Assembly: GCA_024694565.1 (NCBI GenBank)
Contig: JAILJR010000121.1
Span: forward strand, 1-39,439
Length of the DNA stretch: 39,439 nucleotides
Reading direction: 5' to 3'
Source of the DNA: Butyrivibrio sp.
GTDB taxonomy: Bacteria > Bacillota > Clostridia > Lachnospirales > Lachnospiraceae
A program made the translations under genes and the position numbers. Below the pieces are notes generated by a model that was not told the DNA's origin, made no database searches, and saw only the letters and a program-made list of their open reading frames with translations. Shown one piece after another: positions 16,302-25,206 of this stretch (position 1 is the first letter of the stretch; the number at the start of each line of letters is the position of its first letter).

Positions 16302-19300
16302 ATGGATAAATCGGCAACTGTAAAAGATACAATAAGGGACTATGGTAAAAAGAGTCCATTTGCCAGCTTCCTTCCCGGCATTGCAGGGGTAAAGGGAACT
16401 CCGATCTGGTGCTATTATGTAAATCGTGGTCAGGCGGTTGTGAGCTTTGGCGTACAGGACAAGGACCACAGCATAATGGAGTTTTATCCTGCCCACAATG
16501 CCTATCAGATGGTTGAGAGGACCGGCTTTCGTACTTTTCTGAGAGTAGACGGCAAATATCTTGAGGCCTTCGCAAAAAGAGATACCGTGAAAGACATGGA
16601 GATCCATATGAACGCTCTTTTGCTTAAGGAGCAGATGGAGGACGCCGGGATTCTCTCAGAAGTTACCTACGCAACGCTACCGGGTGAGGAGATAGGTGCT
16701 CTGATAAGGATACTGAAGATTACAAACATAGGTATTGAAGAAAAAGACATAGAGATACTCGACGGAATGCCTGCCCTCATACCATATGGCTGTAATCTTG
16801 CAGACATAAAGGACATGACTCAGACAAGAAAGGCATGGATGCAGGTGGAGGATGCAGACACAAAGGCTGCGTTCTACCGCCTCAGGGTCAGCACTCTGGA
16901 CTCGGCTGTAGTAAGTGAGATTGAGGGCGGCAACTTCGGCTTTGCCATAGATGATACAAATGAAAGGCTCCCTATGGTTGTGGATCCTTCTGCGGTCTTT
17001 GACTACGACCTGTCGCTTTCTGATGCGGTTAATTTTGAGAAGCTGGGACTTTCGGGAGTACTTGGTCTTAAGCAGAATACTTCAAATGAGTTTCCGACCT
17101 GCTTTTTCGGCGCAGGCCGAAGACTTCCTGCAGGTGAGAGCATAACGCTCTATGAGCTCATCGGCCAGGTTCGCAACAAAGGAGTCCTTCAGACTTTCCT
17201 CAAAAAAGACATAACCACTGCATACTTTGAAGCTAAGGTGAAAGAGGCAGAAAGACTCACAGATGAGCTGACAGATGCTGTCAGGACCAGAACGGGAAAC
17301 ACTACCTTTGATGACTATACGAGATACAACTACATGGATAATGTCCTTAGGGGAGGCACTCCGATTTCCCTTCCCGGCGGTCACACCTTCTATGTTTACT
17401 CCAGAAAGCACGGGGATCTTGAGAGGGACTACAATTTCTTTTCCATGTCTCCGGAGTTCTACTCACAGGGAAACGGCAACTTCAGGGATGTGAATCAGAA
17501 CAGAAGGTGCGATACATTCTTCAGTCCGATTGTGGGTGATATCAATATAAAGAGATTCTACTCCCTCATACAGCTTGACGGATACAATCCGCTAAAGATC
17601 GAACAGATCAGATTTACTGTGGATAAAGAAGCTCTTGGTGGAATAGAACTTGCCCAGCCCTTTACTCCGGGTGAGCTGATGGCTGCAATCAATGACAGAG
17701 GCGTTTCTGCGCCCGGCAAAGATGCCGATGAACTCTTTGCTTCAGTGATGGAGAAGGCGAAGGAGACCAATAACGGTGACTTCGGCGAGGGCTACTGGTC
17801 TGACCACTGGACCTACAACCTCGACCTTATCGAGGATTTCCTGGAGGTTTACCCCGACAGGGAAGAGGAGCTTTTAAAATCAGAGGTACTTTCTTTTGAA
17901 GCAAAGGAAAAGATATTAAAGAGAGAGAGGAGGTACGTGGAGACCGAAAATGGCCTTCGACAGTACAACTTCCTTGAAAAGAGAGAGGATGCTGTGCCTG
18001 TAGGCTCATATGAGCTTGACAAAAACGGCAAGCCCATCTCGATGACGCTTCTGACAAAGCTATTTCTCATGACTGCTCTTAAGTTCTCTGCACTTGATGC
18101 TGAGGGCATGGGAGTTGAGATGGAGGGAGGAAAACCGGGATGGTATGACGCCTTAAACGGTCTTCCCGGAATGCTTGGTTCATCCATGAATGAGAGCTAT
18201 GAGCTCTTAAGGATGCTGAGATTTACAAAGGACAAAGCCCTGAAGCTTGGCGCCTGTGCCGTGCTTCCTTCAGAGGCGGCTTTATTTATCAGAAAGCTGA
18301 AAACGGTGGAGGAGAACTTCACAGATGATGTCAGCGCCTGGCACCGGAGAAATGATGCCAAGGAAGAATACTGGAATAAGGTCTACGATCATCTTGGCGG
18401 GGAGTGTGAAACTCTTGATAACAGTGAGATTATCGCTGTGCTTGACCTCATGGAAAAGAGGCTTGAAGAGGGAATATCAAAGGCAATGGGCCTGGGTGAT
18501 GGTATAGCGCCTTCATACTTTACCTTTGACGTCACTGAATATGATAAGACTATCGAAGGCTATATGCCCAAGGCCTTCAGGGTCTTAAGCGTGCCATACT
18601 TCCTGGAGGGGCCGGTGAGGTTCTTAAAGCTGTCAAATACTCCTGATGAGAAGAGAAAGCTCTACAGGAAGGTTAAGGAGAGCGACCTGTTTGATGAGAG
18701 GCTCTCAATGTACAAGGTCAATGCTTCTCTCATGGATTCCAGCTTTGAATTTGGCAGGTGCAGGGCCTTTACACCCGGCTGGCTCGAGAACGAGTCCATA
18801 TGGCTCCACATGGAGTACAAGTATCTGCTTGAGCTGTTAAGGAGCGGACTGTATGAGGAGTTCTTTGAGGACTTCAGGAATGCAGCTATTCCCTTCCTCG
18901 ACAAAGAAATCTATGGCAGGAGCACACTTGAAAATTCATCCTTCATAGCAAGCAGCAGGAATCCAAATGAAAGTATCCACGGAAAGGGCTTTGTTGCCAG
19001 GCTTTCCGGTTCAACCATAGAGTTTATCAGCATGTGGAAACTGATGTTCTTTGGAAAAGAGGTCTTTGCCCTAAGGGATGGAAGGCTGGTCTTTAGCCCG
19101 GAGCCTGCAATCCCCGGATATCTTCTGAAGGAGGAGGGCAATGATTTTACAGCTGGTGCAATGCTTCTTGGTAAGACCTTTGTTACCTATCATTCAGGGG
19201 AGAAAAAGGACCTGATCCCCGGCAGTTACCATATTTCTGAGATAACGGCACTCTGTCATGACGGAAGGAAAGAGACTGTAAACGGGTCAGAGCTTCAGGG

Positions 19301-19367
19301 AGAAGCAGCACAGGACTTAAGGGATGGAAGGATTGCAGCACTTGAGGTAAGCCTGACCGTTCTTTGA
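16302..19367 (+). CDS. Large GH94-related glycoside phosphorylase, probably GH161-like
   Basis: A cytoplasmic protein of 1021 residues, longer than ordinary GH94 enzymes. The N-terminus (FASFLPGIAGVKGTPIWCYY, VNRGQAVVSFGVQDKDHSIM, TGFRTFL) and the motif QGNGNFRDVNQNRRCD at about residues 390-403 match my recollection of the beta-1,3-oligoglucan phosphorylases of family GH161 and related long phosphorylases. The (alpha/alpha)6 barrel follows (SLIQLDGYNPL, EGYWSDHWTYNLDLIEDFLE, LNGLPGMLGSS, ASSRNPNESIHGKGFVARLSG). Next to the Arg-Asp, the second GH94 Asp (RDxxQD) is Asn here, so the catalytic residue should be checked. It is downstream of the GH94 gene in the same direction, suggesting stepwise phosphorolysis of one imported oligosaccharide. 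Confidence 0.65.
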   Translation: MDKSATVKDTIRDYGKKSPFASFLPGIAGVKGTPIWCYYVNRGQAVVSFGVQDKDHSIMEFYPAHNAYQMVERTGFRTFLRVDGKYLEAFAKRDTVKDMEIHMNALLLKEQMEDAGILSEVTYATLPGEEIGALIRILKITNIGIEEKDIEILDGMPALIPYGCNLADIKDMTQTRKAWMQVEDADTKAAFYRLRVSTLDSAVVSEIEGGNFGFAIDDTNERLPMVVDPSAVFDYDLSLSDAVNFEKLGLSGVLGLKQNTSNEFPTCFFGAGRRLPAGESITLYELIGQVRNKGVLQTFLKKDITTAYFEAKVKEAERLTDELTDAVRTRTGNTTFDDYTRYNYMDNVLRGGTPISLPGGHTFYVYSRKHGDLERDYNFFSMSPEFYSQGNGNFRDVNQNRRCDTFFSPIVGDINIKRFYSLIQLDGYNPLKIEQIRFTVDKEALGGIELAQPFTPGELMAAINDRGVSAPGKDADELFASVMEKAKETNNGDFGEGYWSDHWTYNLDLIEDFLEVYPDREEELLKSEVLSFEAKEKILKRERRYVETENGLRQYNFLEKREDAVPVGSYELDKNGKPISMTLLTKLFLMTALKFSALDAEGMGVEMEGGKPGWYDALNGLPGMLGSSMNESYELLRMLRFTKDKALKLGACAVLPSEAALFIRKLKTVEENFTDDVSAWHRRNDAKEEYWNKVYDHLGGECETLDNSEIIAVLDLMEKRLEEGISKAMGLGDGIAPSYFTFDVTEYDKTIEGYMPKAFRVLSVPYFLEGPVRFLKLSNTPDEKRKLYRKVKESDLFDERLSMYKVNASLMDSSFEFGRCRAFTPGWLENESIWLHMEYKYLLELLRSGLYEEFFEDFRNAAIPFLDKEIYGRSTLENSSFIASSRNPNESIHGKGFVARLSGSTIEFISMWKLMFFGKEVFALRDGRLVFSPEPAIPGYLLKEEGNDFTAGAMLLGKTFVTYHSGEKKDLIPGSYHISEITALCHDGRKETVNGSELQGEAAQDLRDGRIAALEVSLTVL

Positions 19368-19370
19368 TCA

Positions 19371-19470
19371 CTTAGTAAAGCTATCGTCGGGCAGGAGCAA
19401 AAGCGTGGCGGAGGAACCAGCACATATGCACAGTCGGAGCCGGATGGGCGAGCTTTTGACGTCCGGCCCC
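19371..19470 (-). repeat. Palindromic element, copy 4 (decayed half)
   Basis: Only one half of the family is left: CTTAGTA, GGCAGGAGCAAAAGCGTGG, CACATATGCACAGTCGGAGC and GCGAGCTTTTGACGTC align in order with the core and right arm of copies 1 and 2, with many substitutions. The other arm is missing, so it can no longer fold. It lies in the gap between the phosphorylase and truA. Confidence 0.7.
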
Positions 19471-19498
19471 AAGATTCCTGCATTAAAAGAGAGGAAAT

Positions 19499-20251
19499 AT
19501 GAGACGAAATTATAAATTCATCATCAGCTATGATGGGACACGTTTCCATGGCTGGGAGAGACAGCCCGGGAAAGACATGACAATTCAGGGGAAGATCGAG
19601 AGCGTGCTTACAAGGATGACAGGGGCAGACAGTGCTGCCCCTGTTAATCTTATAGGGGCAGGCAGGACTGATGCCGGTGTCCATGCAAGGGCTATGACAG
19701 CAAACTGCAGCCTTGATACTGAAATGACGGAGGAAGAGATACTTGATTATCTCAATACCTACCTTCCGGAGGACATTTCCGTCAACGAGGTGAAAATCTG
19801 CTCTGACCGGTTTCATGCAAGATACAATGCACTTGGAAAGACCTACAGATACACCTGCTGGTATGGGAAGAATAAGCCCGTATTTGACAGGAAGTATGTA
19901 ACTGTCCTGGATGAAAAGCCTGACACTGAAAAGATGAGAAGAGCCGCGGAATACCTTACAGGGACACATGATTTTAAGAGCTTCTGCGGCAATACGCACA
20001 TGAAGAAGTCTACGGTAAGATGCGTGGATACCATAAACATAGAGGAGAGCGGCAATTACATCAGGCTTTACTTTCATGGCAACGGATTTTTGCAGAACAT
20101 GGTAAGGATACTGACCGGAACGCTTCTGGAAGTGGGCTATGGACACCTTGAACCGGAGGCTGTAAAGGAGATACTCTCAGCCTGCGACAGGCAGAAAGCC
20201 GGGCCAACAGCCCGTCCGGAGGGTCTTTGTATGATGAAGGTGGATTATTAA
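19499..20251 (+). CDS. truA: tRNA pseudouridine(38-40) synthase TruA
   Basis: Converts uridines 38-40 in the anticodon stem of many tRNAs to pseudouridine. Length 250 residues is normal. Catalytic Asp58 lies in GAGRTDAGVHA; other family signatures are the N-terminal ISYDGTRFHGWERQP, FHARYNALGKTYRY, the DFKSFCG segment and the C-terminal GNGFLQNMVRILTGTLLEVG. The ribosome binding site GAGAGGAAAT precedes ATG 19499. It stands apart from the phosphorylase genes and is probably transcribed with them or from its own promoter; no terminator is visible between. Confidence 0.96.
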   Translation: MRRNYKFIISYDGTRFHGWERQPGKDMTIQGKIESVLTRMTGADSAAPVNLIGAGRTDAGVHARAMTANCSLDTEMTEEEILDYLNTYLPEDISVNEVKICSDRFHARYNALGKTYRYTCWYGKNKPVFDRKYVTVLDEKPDTEKMRRAAEYLTGTHDFKSFCGNTHMKKSTVRCVDTINIEESGNYIRLYFHGNGFLQNMVRILTGTLLEVGYGHLEPEAVKEILSACDRQKAGPTARPEGLCMMKVDY

Positions 20252-20353
20252 GAAACGATCGTTACAATATGTGGCATTGTAAATTCTGTTGTTTTTGGTA
20301 TCATAAAATAAGCGTAATATTTTAGAGAAAATAGGAAAAAAGTGGGGATTTTT

Positions 20354-21964
20354 ATGATTAAGAGTATTGTTAAGGGTATGCGTGTGGCGGTGGTCAGTGC
20401 CGCGGTTTTTTCTTGTGTGTTCTTTACACGGTCTTTTGATGTGGCTGCTGCCGGGGCGGGGGCTGTATCTATTAGTTCTGCGACGATTTCAGGGGAAAAT
20501 GTGATAGTGAAGATATCGGCGAGTGATCTGCCGGATAGTGACGACGGGATTTATTATGTCTTTGCTGAAAAGCCTTATCAGACTACTATTGCTGGCGAGC
20601 CTGTTGCTCAGGGGGCGATAGGAGCGGGGACAACAATTTCTTTGCCGCTTGAGAAAAAGACCGCGAATTTCAGGCTCTATGACAAGTTTCAGATAGCTGT
20701 GAAGCAGGGCGGTGCTTTTGTTCCTGTATCGGATGCAAAATATATTACGAATCCGGAGGCTCTGGCTACAAGCTCACCTGCTAGGAAGAATGCGGGGAAA
20801 AAGGGACTGATCCTCGACGGAGCCAAGATAGGTAATGGGAATAATGAGGCTGTTGAACTGGGTGTCCAGCAGGCGGCCTACAATATAAACATCTCTGATG
20901 TGGTCGGAGGAGATGGCAGGGTAGAGTATATCTACAAGGGAAAGACTTATCATTTTGACTCATCATATTTAAGCCAGTACGACCATGCGATAAGGACCAG
21001 CACTGAGCAGGGCATGGGAATGACCATTGTGCTCTTAAATCCATATGCGCCGGGAGAGGAATTTCTTTTAAGCCCATCGGCCAGGGACAAGATAGGAAGC
21101 GCTCCGTATTATCTTATGAATACCTCTGAGGACACCGGACTTGAATACCTTGAGTCTGTGGCATCTTATCTGGCTATGAGGTACAATGGACAGCTGGGCT
21201 TTGGCCAGGTTGATAACTGGGTTATTGCCAATGAAGTAAACTGCAAGGATCAGTGGAACTATTCATCAATTACTGATGAGGCAACTTATGTACAGCTCTA
21301 CGCAGACTCCTTCAGAGTCTGCTACAATGCCATCAAGAGCAGGAATGCCAATGCATATGTGTGCACAAGTATTGACAACAACTGGACCCACAAGCACAGT
21401 CCTTCCTACTATTCAGCAAGGAGTCTGATCGAGAGCTTTAACGCCCATATCGTTGCCCAGGGAAATATAGACTGGGGACTGGCGGCACATCCGTACAACC
21501 AGCCCATGACCTGGACAAGCTTCTGGGAACCTAAGGAACCCGGAATGGTTATACACAGCTTTGACACGCCCTACATGTCCATGGAGAACATTGAGCAGCT
21601 GACTGATTTCCTTAGCCAGCCGGGTTACAGAAATACTAAAGGGGGCGTGAGACCTGTTCTTTTAACTGAGATAGGATATACCTCAACCCAGAGTGAAGAA
21701 GCTCAGGCAGCAGCTGTTGTGTATGCTTATCAGAGGTGTATGAACAATCAGTACATCAAGCTCATATGCTTCAACAGACAGACAGATTTCCCGCTTGAGG
21801 TGAGTCAGGGCATGTCAGTTGGTCTCACACGACAGGACGGGACAAGGAAGCAGGCCTTTGAGTACTACCAGCAGATGAACGGGCCCAATGCCGCCGAGTA
21901 CATAAACCGCGCAGCGGCCATAATGGGAATCGCAGACTGGGGTGCAGCAATGAATCCACGATAA
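20354..21964 (+). CDS. Secreted DUF5722-type glycoside-hydrolase-like protein
   Basis: A probably exported 536-residue protein: the first ~35 residues have a positive start (MIKSIVKGMR), a hydrophobic stretch (VAVVSAAVFSCVFF) and an Ala-rich cleavage region. An N-terminal beta-sandwich-like segment (to about residue 140) precedes a TIM-barrel-like domain resembling DUF5722. Two acidic motifs, NWVIANEVNCKDQW and LLTEIGYTSTQSEE, sit where the acid/base and nucleophile Glu lie in clan-A glycosidases, suggesting a hydrolase on extracellular polysaccharide; activity is inference. ATG 20354 was chosen with GTGGGG upstream; a GTG at 20342 is the alternative. It is followed by a membrane glycosyltransferase, so a role in exopolysaccharide handling is possible. 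Confidence 0.7.
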   Translation: MIKSIVKGMRVAVVSAAVFSCVFFTRSFDVAAAGAGAVSISSATISGENVIVKISASDLPDSDDGIYYVFAEKPYQTTIAGEPVAQGAIGAGTTISLPLEKKTANFRLYDKFQIAVKQGGAFVPVSDAKYITNPEALATSSPARKNAGKKGLILDGAKIGNGNNEAVELGVQQAAYNINISDVVGGDGRVEYIYKGKTYHFDSSYLSQYDHAIRTSTEQGMGMTIVLLNPYAPGEEFLLSPSARDKIGSAPYYLMNTSEDTGLEYLESVASYLAMRYNGQLGFGQVDNWVIANEVNCKDQWNYSSITDEATYVQLYADSFRVCYNAIKSRNANAYVCTSIDNNWTHKHSPSYYSARSLIESFNAHIVAQGNIDWGLAAHPYNQPMTWTSFWEPKEPGMVIHSFDTPYMSMENIEQLTDFLSQPGYRNTKGGVRPVLLTEIGYTSTQSEEAQAAAVVYAYQRCMNNQYIKLICFNRQTDFPLEVSQGMSVGLTRQDGTRKQAFEYYQQMNGPNAAEYINRAAAIMGIADWGAAMNPR

Positions 21965-22018
21965 AACTATCCCGGGGCATAAGGCTCATCTGAAATCCGG
22001 CTGAGGCCGGGGCGGAAT

Positions 22019-22112
22019 AGTTTATGACAGCCGACATCCGGATCGTAGCAATTTATGACTGCAGGCAGCTTGACCTGAGTAATTTATGATTGCCGGCATC
22101 CGGATTGCGGCA
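22019..22112 (+). repeat. Short tandem-like repeats in the spacer before the glycosyltransferase
   Basis: TTTATGACAGCCGACATCCG (22021 onward, about 30 bases) recurs at 22083-22112 as TTTATGATTGCCGGCATCCG with the same spacing of GGAT and GCA behind it; a shorter third copy, TTTATGACTGCAGGCA, lies between at 22052-22067. The spacer has no gene. Function unknown; could be decayed intergenic repeats or protein-binding sites. Confidence 0.6.
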
Positions 22113-22148
22113 GGATTCGCCCTACATCATAAGATAGGAATATAATAA

Positions 22149-23867
22149 ATGCGGATTATCGATTATTATAATTATATAGCTACGGCTGTTTACATCCTTG
22201 TGGGTGTGGCAGCCGTTGTGGCTTTTTATAAGGGAAAGAAGACTAAGAGAGCAGATTTTAGTGACAGGACAGCCATGATACTTTTTGCATTGATCATGGT
22301 GCTGGCTTCATTCTTAAGGCTGTATAAGCTTGGAGAGGTTCCTCTTGGGCTGCAGCAGGATGAGGCTTCTATCGGTTATGACGCGTATACGCTTGCAACC
22401 TACGGCATAGACAGAAATGGCTATCACTGGCCGGTTTATCCCATTACCTGGGGCTGCGGCGGAGGAAGTCCCCTGCTCATTTATATCAATGTGATAACGA
22501 TTTCGCTATTCGGAACAGGAATCGTCAAGCTCAGGCTCATACCGGCAGTTCTTGGGATAATTACAGTTGCGCTGTTTTACTGGAGCCTGCGGCTCATATT
22601 TGAGAACAGAACAGGAAGAAATATTTTATCACTCCTTGGAGCCCTGTTTCTTGCTGTCTGTCCATGGCACATAATTCTCTCAAGGTGGAGCCTTGACTGC
22701 AACATAATGCCCTTTAATATGATGGCAGCTCTGCTTCTCTATCTCTATGCTGCCAAAAAGAAGAGTACGCTCCTGTACTGCCTGAGCGCAGCGGCATTTG
22801 CCGTGTGCATGTACAGCTATGGTGCGGCAACTATCATAGTTCCGCTGTTTCTTTTGATGATATGCATTTACTCCGTAAGGGAGAAGGTCCTGACGATCAG
22901 GGCTCTTATAGCTTCTTTTGTGACCTTCATGGTGGTCTTTGCGCCGCTCCTGTTGTTCTATGGGGTTAATTATCTGGGACTTCCGGAAATTGTAACACCC
23001 TATGTGTGCTTCAACAGATTTACAGCTGCGAGAACGGGAGAGGCATTTCTTGCATTTGATGCATCTCTTCCCGGAAAGCTTTTTAACAATATAAGGTCAC
23101 TTTTCCTGGCTCTTTCCATAGGAGACAGCTCCTATACAATGGCACATTACTATGACGGCTATGCCTGCCTTTTCGAGTTTACATTCCCTATAACGGCTAT
23201 AGGACTTATCCTGTGCATAAGGGATGTATTTGGGAAAAAGAATGCGGACGAAGCAGGCTCCTTGTACCGGATCGGAAGTGCAGCTTATCTTTTCTTCATA
23301 ATAGGCTCGGCAGTTTTGGAGCTTGTCATCGTGCCTGATGTCAGCAGGCTCGTTATGCTGTTCATACCGGCGATTTTCCTTTTTGTCCGTGGCGCTGCCT
23401 TCGTCTATGAGAATGTAGGGAAACTGCTTGTGGTTGTCGTTGCCTTCCTGCTTGTTGGAGGGGTGTCTTTTTCAAAAGACTATTTCACAGATTACAGCAG
23501 ATGGGCTGTGAGCATCTATATGCCGGGCTATGGTGATGCTATAAAGAGAGCCTATGAGGTGGCAGGAGATGAGAGGACTGTTTACTCAACCTATGATGGT
23601 CTGTCTTCGCCCTTTATGCTGGCGCTTTACTACAATGAATATGATCCTTATAAGTTCTTTCAGACTGTAGTATACAAAGATGAGAAGGCTGAATTTCGAA
23701 TTGCTGAGTCTTTTGGAAACTTCATTTTTAAGCTGCCTGAAGAAATTTTAGCCGGCGAAAATGAGGACGCAGTCTTCGTTCTGTCAAGTGGTGACATTGG
23801 AAATATTGAATTGCCTGAAGACTGTAAAGTAGAGGATTTTGGCGGGTACTGGGTAGTATATAAATAG
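22149..23867 (+). CDS. Multi-spanning membrane glycosyltransferase, GT39/ArnT-PMT type
   Basis: An integral membrane protein of 572 residues with about ten to twelve hydrophobic segments, of the PMT/ArnT-like (GT-C fold) superfamily, which move a sugar from a polyprenyl-phosphate carrier to an acceptor on the outer face of the membrane. The first extracytoplasmic loop carries the expected acidic motif in VPLGLQQDEASIGYDAYTLA, followed by the GYHWPVYPITW segment and WHIILSRWSLDCNIMPFN. The last ~100 residues form a soluble extracellular tail. Preceded by AGGAAT and starting at ATG 22149. Donor and acceptor are not recognisable; the neighbouring secreted proteins suggest cell-surface polymer assembly. 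Confidence 0.8.
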   Translation: MRIIDYYNYIATAVYILVGVAAVVAFYKGKKTKRADFSDRTAMILFALIMVLASFLRLYKLGEVPLGLQQDEASIGYDAYTLATYGIDRNGYHWPVYPITWGCGGGSPLLIYINVITISLFGTGIVKLRLIPAVLGIITVALFYWSLRLIFENRTGRNILSLLGALFLAVCPWHIILSRWSLDCNIMPFNMMAALLLYLYAAKKKSTLLYCLSAAAFAVCMYSYGAATIIVPLFLLMICIYSVREKVLTIRALIASFVTFMVVFAPLLLFYGVNYLGLPEIVTPYVCFNRFTAARTGEAFLAFDASLPGKLFNNIRSLFLALSIGDSSYTMAHYYDGYACLFEFTFPITAIGLILCIRDVFGKKNADEAGSLYRIGSAAYLFFIIGSAVLELVIVPDVSRLVMLFIPAIFLFVRGAAFVYENVGKLLVVVVAFLLVGGVSFSKDYFTDYSRWAVSIYMPGYGDAIKRAYEVAGDERTVYSTYDGLSSPFMLALYYNEYDPYKFFQTVVYKDEKAEFRIAESFGNFIFKLPEEILAGENEDAVFVLSSGDIGNIELPEDCKVEDFGGYWVVYK

Positions 23868-23948
23868 TTTATTACAAAAATGTTACAATGGTAAAAATAG
23901 AATTAAATAACATTTGCCACTATGGAAAGCTCTGCCAAATTCGTCTAT

Positions 23949-23962
23949 AGTGTTAATACACT
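23949..23962. promoter_or_regulatory. Possible operator upstream of the small secreted protein gene
   Basis: AGTGT-TAAT-ACACT is a short inverted repeat about 50 bases before ATG 24015, in an AT-rich stretch where a promoter would be expected. Weak evidence only. Confidence 0.25.
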
Positions 23963-24014
23963 CTTAATTAAGTTTTTAATGAGGTGTGAATAACGGCTTT
24001 GGAGGGTTCATGGT

Positions 24015-24683
24015 ATGAGGAGAAAGGTATTATCTGTTGTTTCTGTTGGAATCGCTTTGGCAGCTTTTTTGTCTGTAAATCTGTCCGTAGGAAGCGCGTG
24101 TGCAGCACCGGCTCTTGCTGATGGCATATCCGTCGAGGAGGAGTATTTAATTCCCGATGAGTGCGGACTTTCAAGTTATTACGTAATTGTTGCAAAAAAT
24201 AACACCGGCGAGGATGTAGCGGTTGATGCTGATTTCTTTGCAAAGGATTCATCAGGCAATACCGTTATGAAGGTGAACGACTACTCAGAGGCAGTTGGCA
24301 AGGATCAGACCTTTATCCTCTACGGTCAGTTCAGAAATTCCAAAGTTGAAAATGCAAAGGACTATGAGTACTCACTTACAGTAAAGCAGACAGACAGATG
24401 CGCCTATACTTCAATTGACGTAACTCCCGACAATGAGGAGGAATGCCTCAGCGTCAGTGCCCGCAACAATTCAGACTTTGATGTAAACGGCGTCGGAGTA
24501 AGGACTATTTTCATGAAGGACGGCAAGGCTGTTGGCTTTGATACCGTGAACATCGCCGATGTCGGAACAACCTTCAAAAGCGGAAGCACCAACTCACAGG
24601 AGCTTGGGTTAAATGCCTCTGATTACGACGACTTCATCCTCACCTACACATCCTGCAGTGATGTGGCACTTGGGGATCTGTAA
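24015..24683 (+). CDS. Small secreted protein with FxLYD-like beta domains
   Basis: A 222-residue exported protein: signal peptide MRRKVLSVVSVGIALAAFLS...ACA-AP with a likely cleavage around residue 33. The mature part consists of two similar segments with YYVIVAKNNTGEDVAVDADF...DSSGNTV and LSVSARNNSDFDVNGVGVRT...KDGKAV, the pattern of FxLYD/DUF-type immunoglobulin-like folds in which N-N-(T/S) precedes paired strands. Function unknown; such domains usually mediate surface binding or anchoring. The ribosome binding site GGAGGG is eight bases before ATG 24015, and a strong terminator follows, so it may be a single-gene transcript or end of the glycosyltransferase operon. Confidence 0.75.
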   Translation: MRRKVLSVVSVGIALAAFLSVNLSVGSACAAPALADGISVEEEYLIPDECGLSSYYVIVAKNNTGEDVAVDADFFAKDSSGNTVMKVNDYSEAVGKDQTFILYGQFRNSKVENAKDYEYSLTVKQTDRCAYTSIDVTPDNEEECLSVSARNNSDFDVNGVGVRTIFMKDGKAVGFDTVNIADVGTTFKSGSTNSQELGLNASDYDDFILTYTSCSDVALGDL

Positions 24684-24700
24684 TAAAAAGTAGATTCTAT

Positions 24701-24756
24701 AAAGAATGGATGTCACTTTCGTGCTTATTCCAAGCAGCCGACATCCATTCTTTTTC
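24701..24756 (+). terminator. Rho-independent terminator
   Basis: AAAGAATGGATGTC (24701-24714) pairs exactly with GACATCCATTCTTT (24740-24753), followed by TTT. It ends the transcript of the secreted protein gene. Confidence 0.88.
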
Positions 24757-24872
24757 ATTGCACTCAAAGGGACGTCTCTTTTGGAGGATTTCATAGTATA
24801 TCTCTGACTGTATGAATTGTTCGGACAATCCAAAGCGCTGAATATTCTATATATTCCCTTTATTTGAAATTC

Positions 24873-24881
24873 TGATACAAT
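24873..24881 (+). promoter_or_regulatory. Possible extended -10 promoter before the ene-reductase
   Basis: TG-A-TACAAT reads as an extended -10 about 325 bases before the next gene. If used, palindromic element copy 5 would sit in the 5' untranslated leader. No convincing -35. Confidence 0.3.
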
Positions 24882-24904
24882 GGTTATATCTATTTAATCC
24901 TGAT

Positions 24905-25110
24905 GATGTTGAGGTCAAAAGTCACCTGGTGGCTCCGTGGCTGTGCATATTGCACAAGCAGCTGAGAGGCCCTTGTGAGCGGTCGGTACTTAGAGGCCGT
25001 ACTTTGGCCTCTTAGTACTGCTACCAGCGAGCAGGAGCGAAAGCGTGCCCGAAGTGATTGTACAATATGCACAGCCATGGAGACACAAGGTGGCTTTTGA
25101 CCTCAACATC
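24905..25110 (-). repeat. Palindromic element, copy 5 (arm type B)
   Basis: A 206 bp copy with ends GATGTTGAGGTCAAAAG and CTTTTGACCTCAACATC, pairing inward with few mismatches through GGCTGTGCATATTG and CAATATGCACAGCC. Core and apical hairpin (GAGGCC/GGCCTC around GTACTTT) match copy 6 almost exactly in opposite orientation. Flanks are ATCCTGAT (24897-24904) and ATCCCGAT (25111-25118), an 8 bp target duplication with one change. It lies in the leader region of the ene-reductase gene. Confidence 0.92.
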
Positions 25111-25206
25111 ATCCCGATGTGATAATACTTGAATGAGGCAGGATAGAATTCACAGGATAACTGTGAGTTTCACTGTCGGCTCATTATATAAAAAGGAGCA
25201 ACCTGA

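Noticed and set aside
19295-20146. 283-residue antisense ORF over truA
   Set aside because: truA on the plus strand has its catalytic motif, correct length and ribosome binding site; the antisense frame is a shadow.
24890-25078. Near-identical 62-65 residue ORFs (minus strand here, and plus strand 28943-29140) shared by elements 5 and 6
   Set aside because: They are read straight through the palindromic element, have no ribosome binding site, and are not kept in the same frame or length in copies 1-3. The similarity comes from DNA conservation of the repeat, not from a protein.
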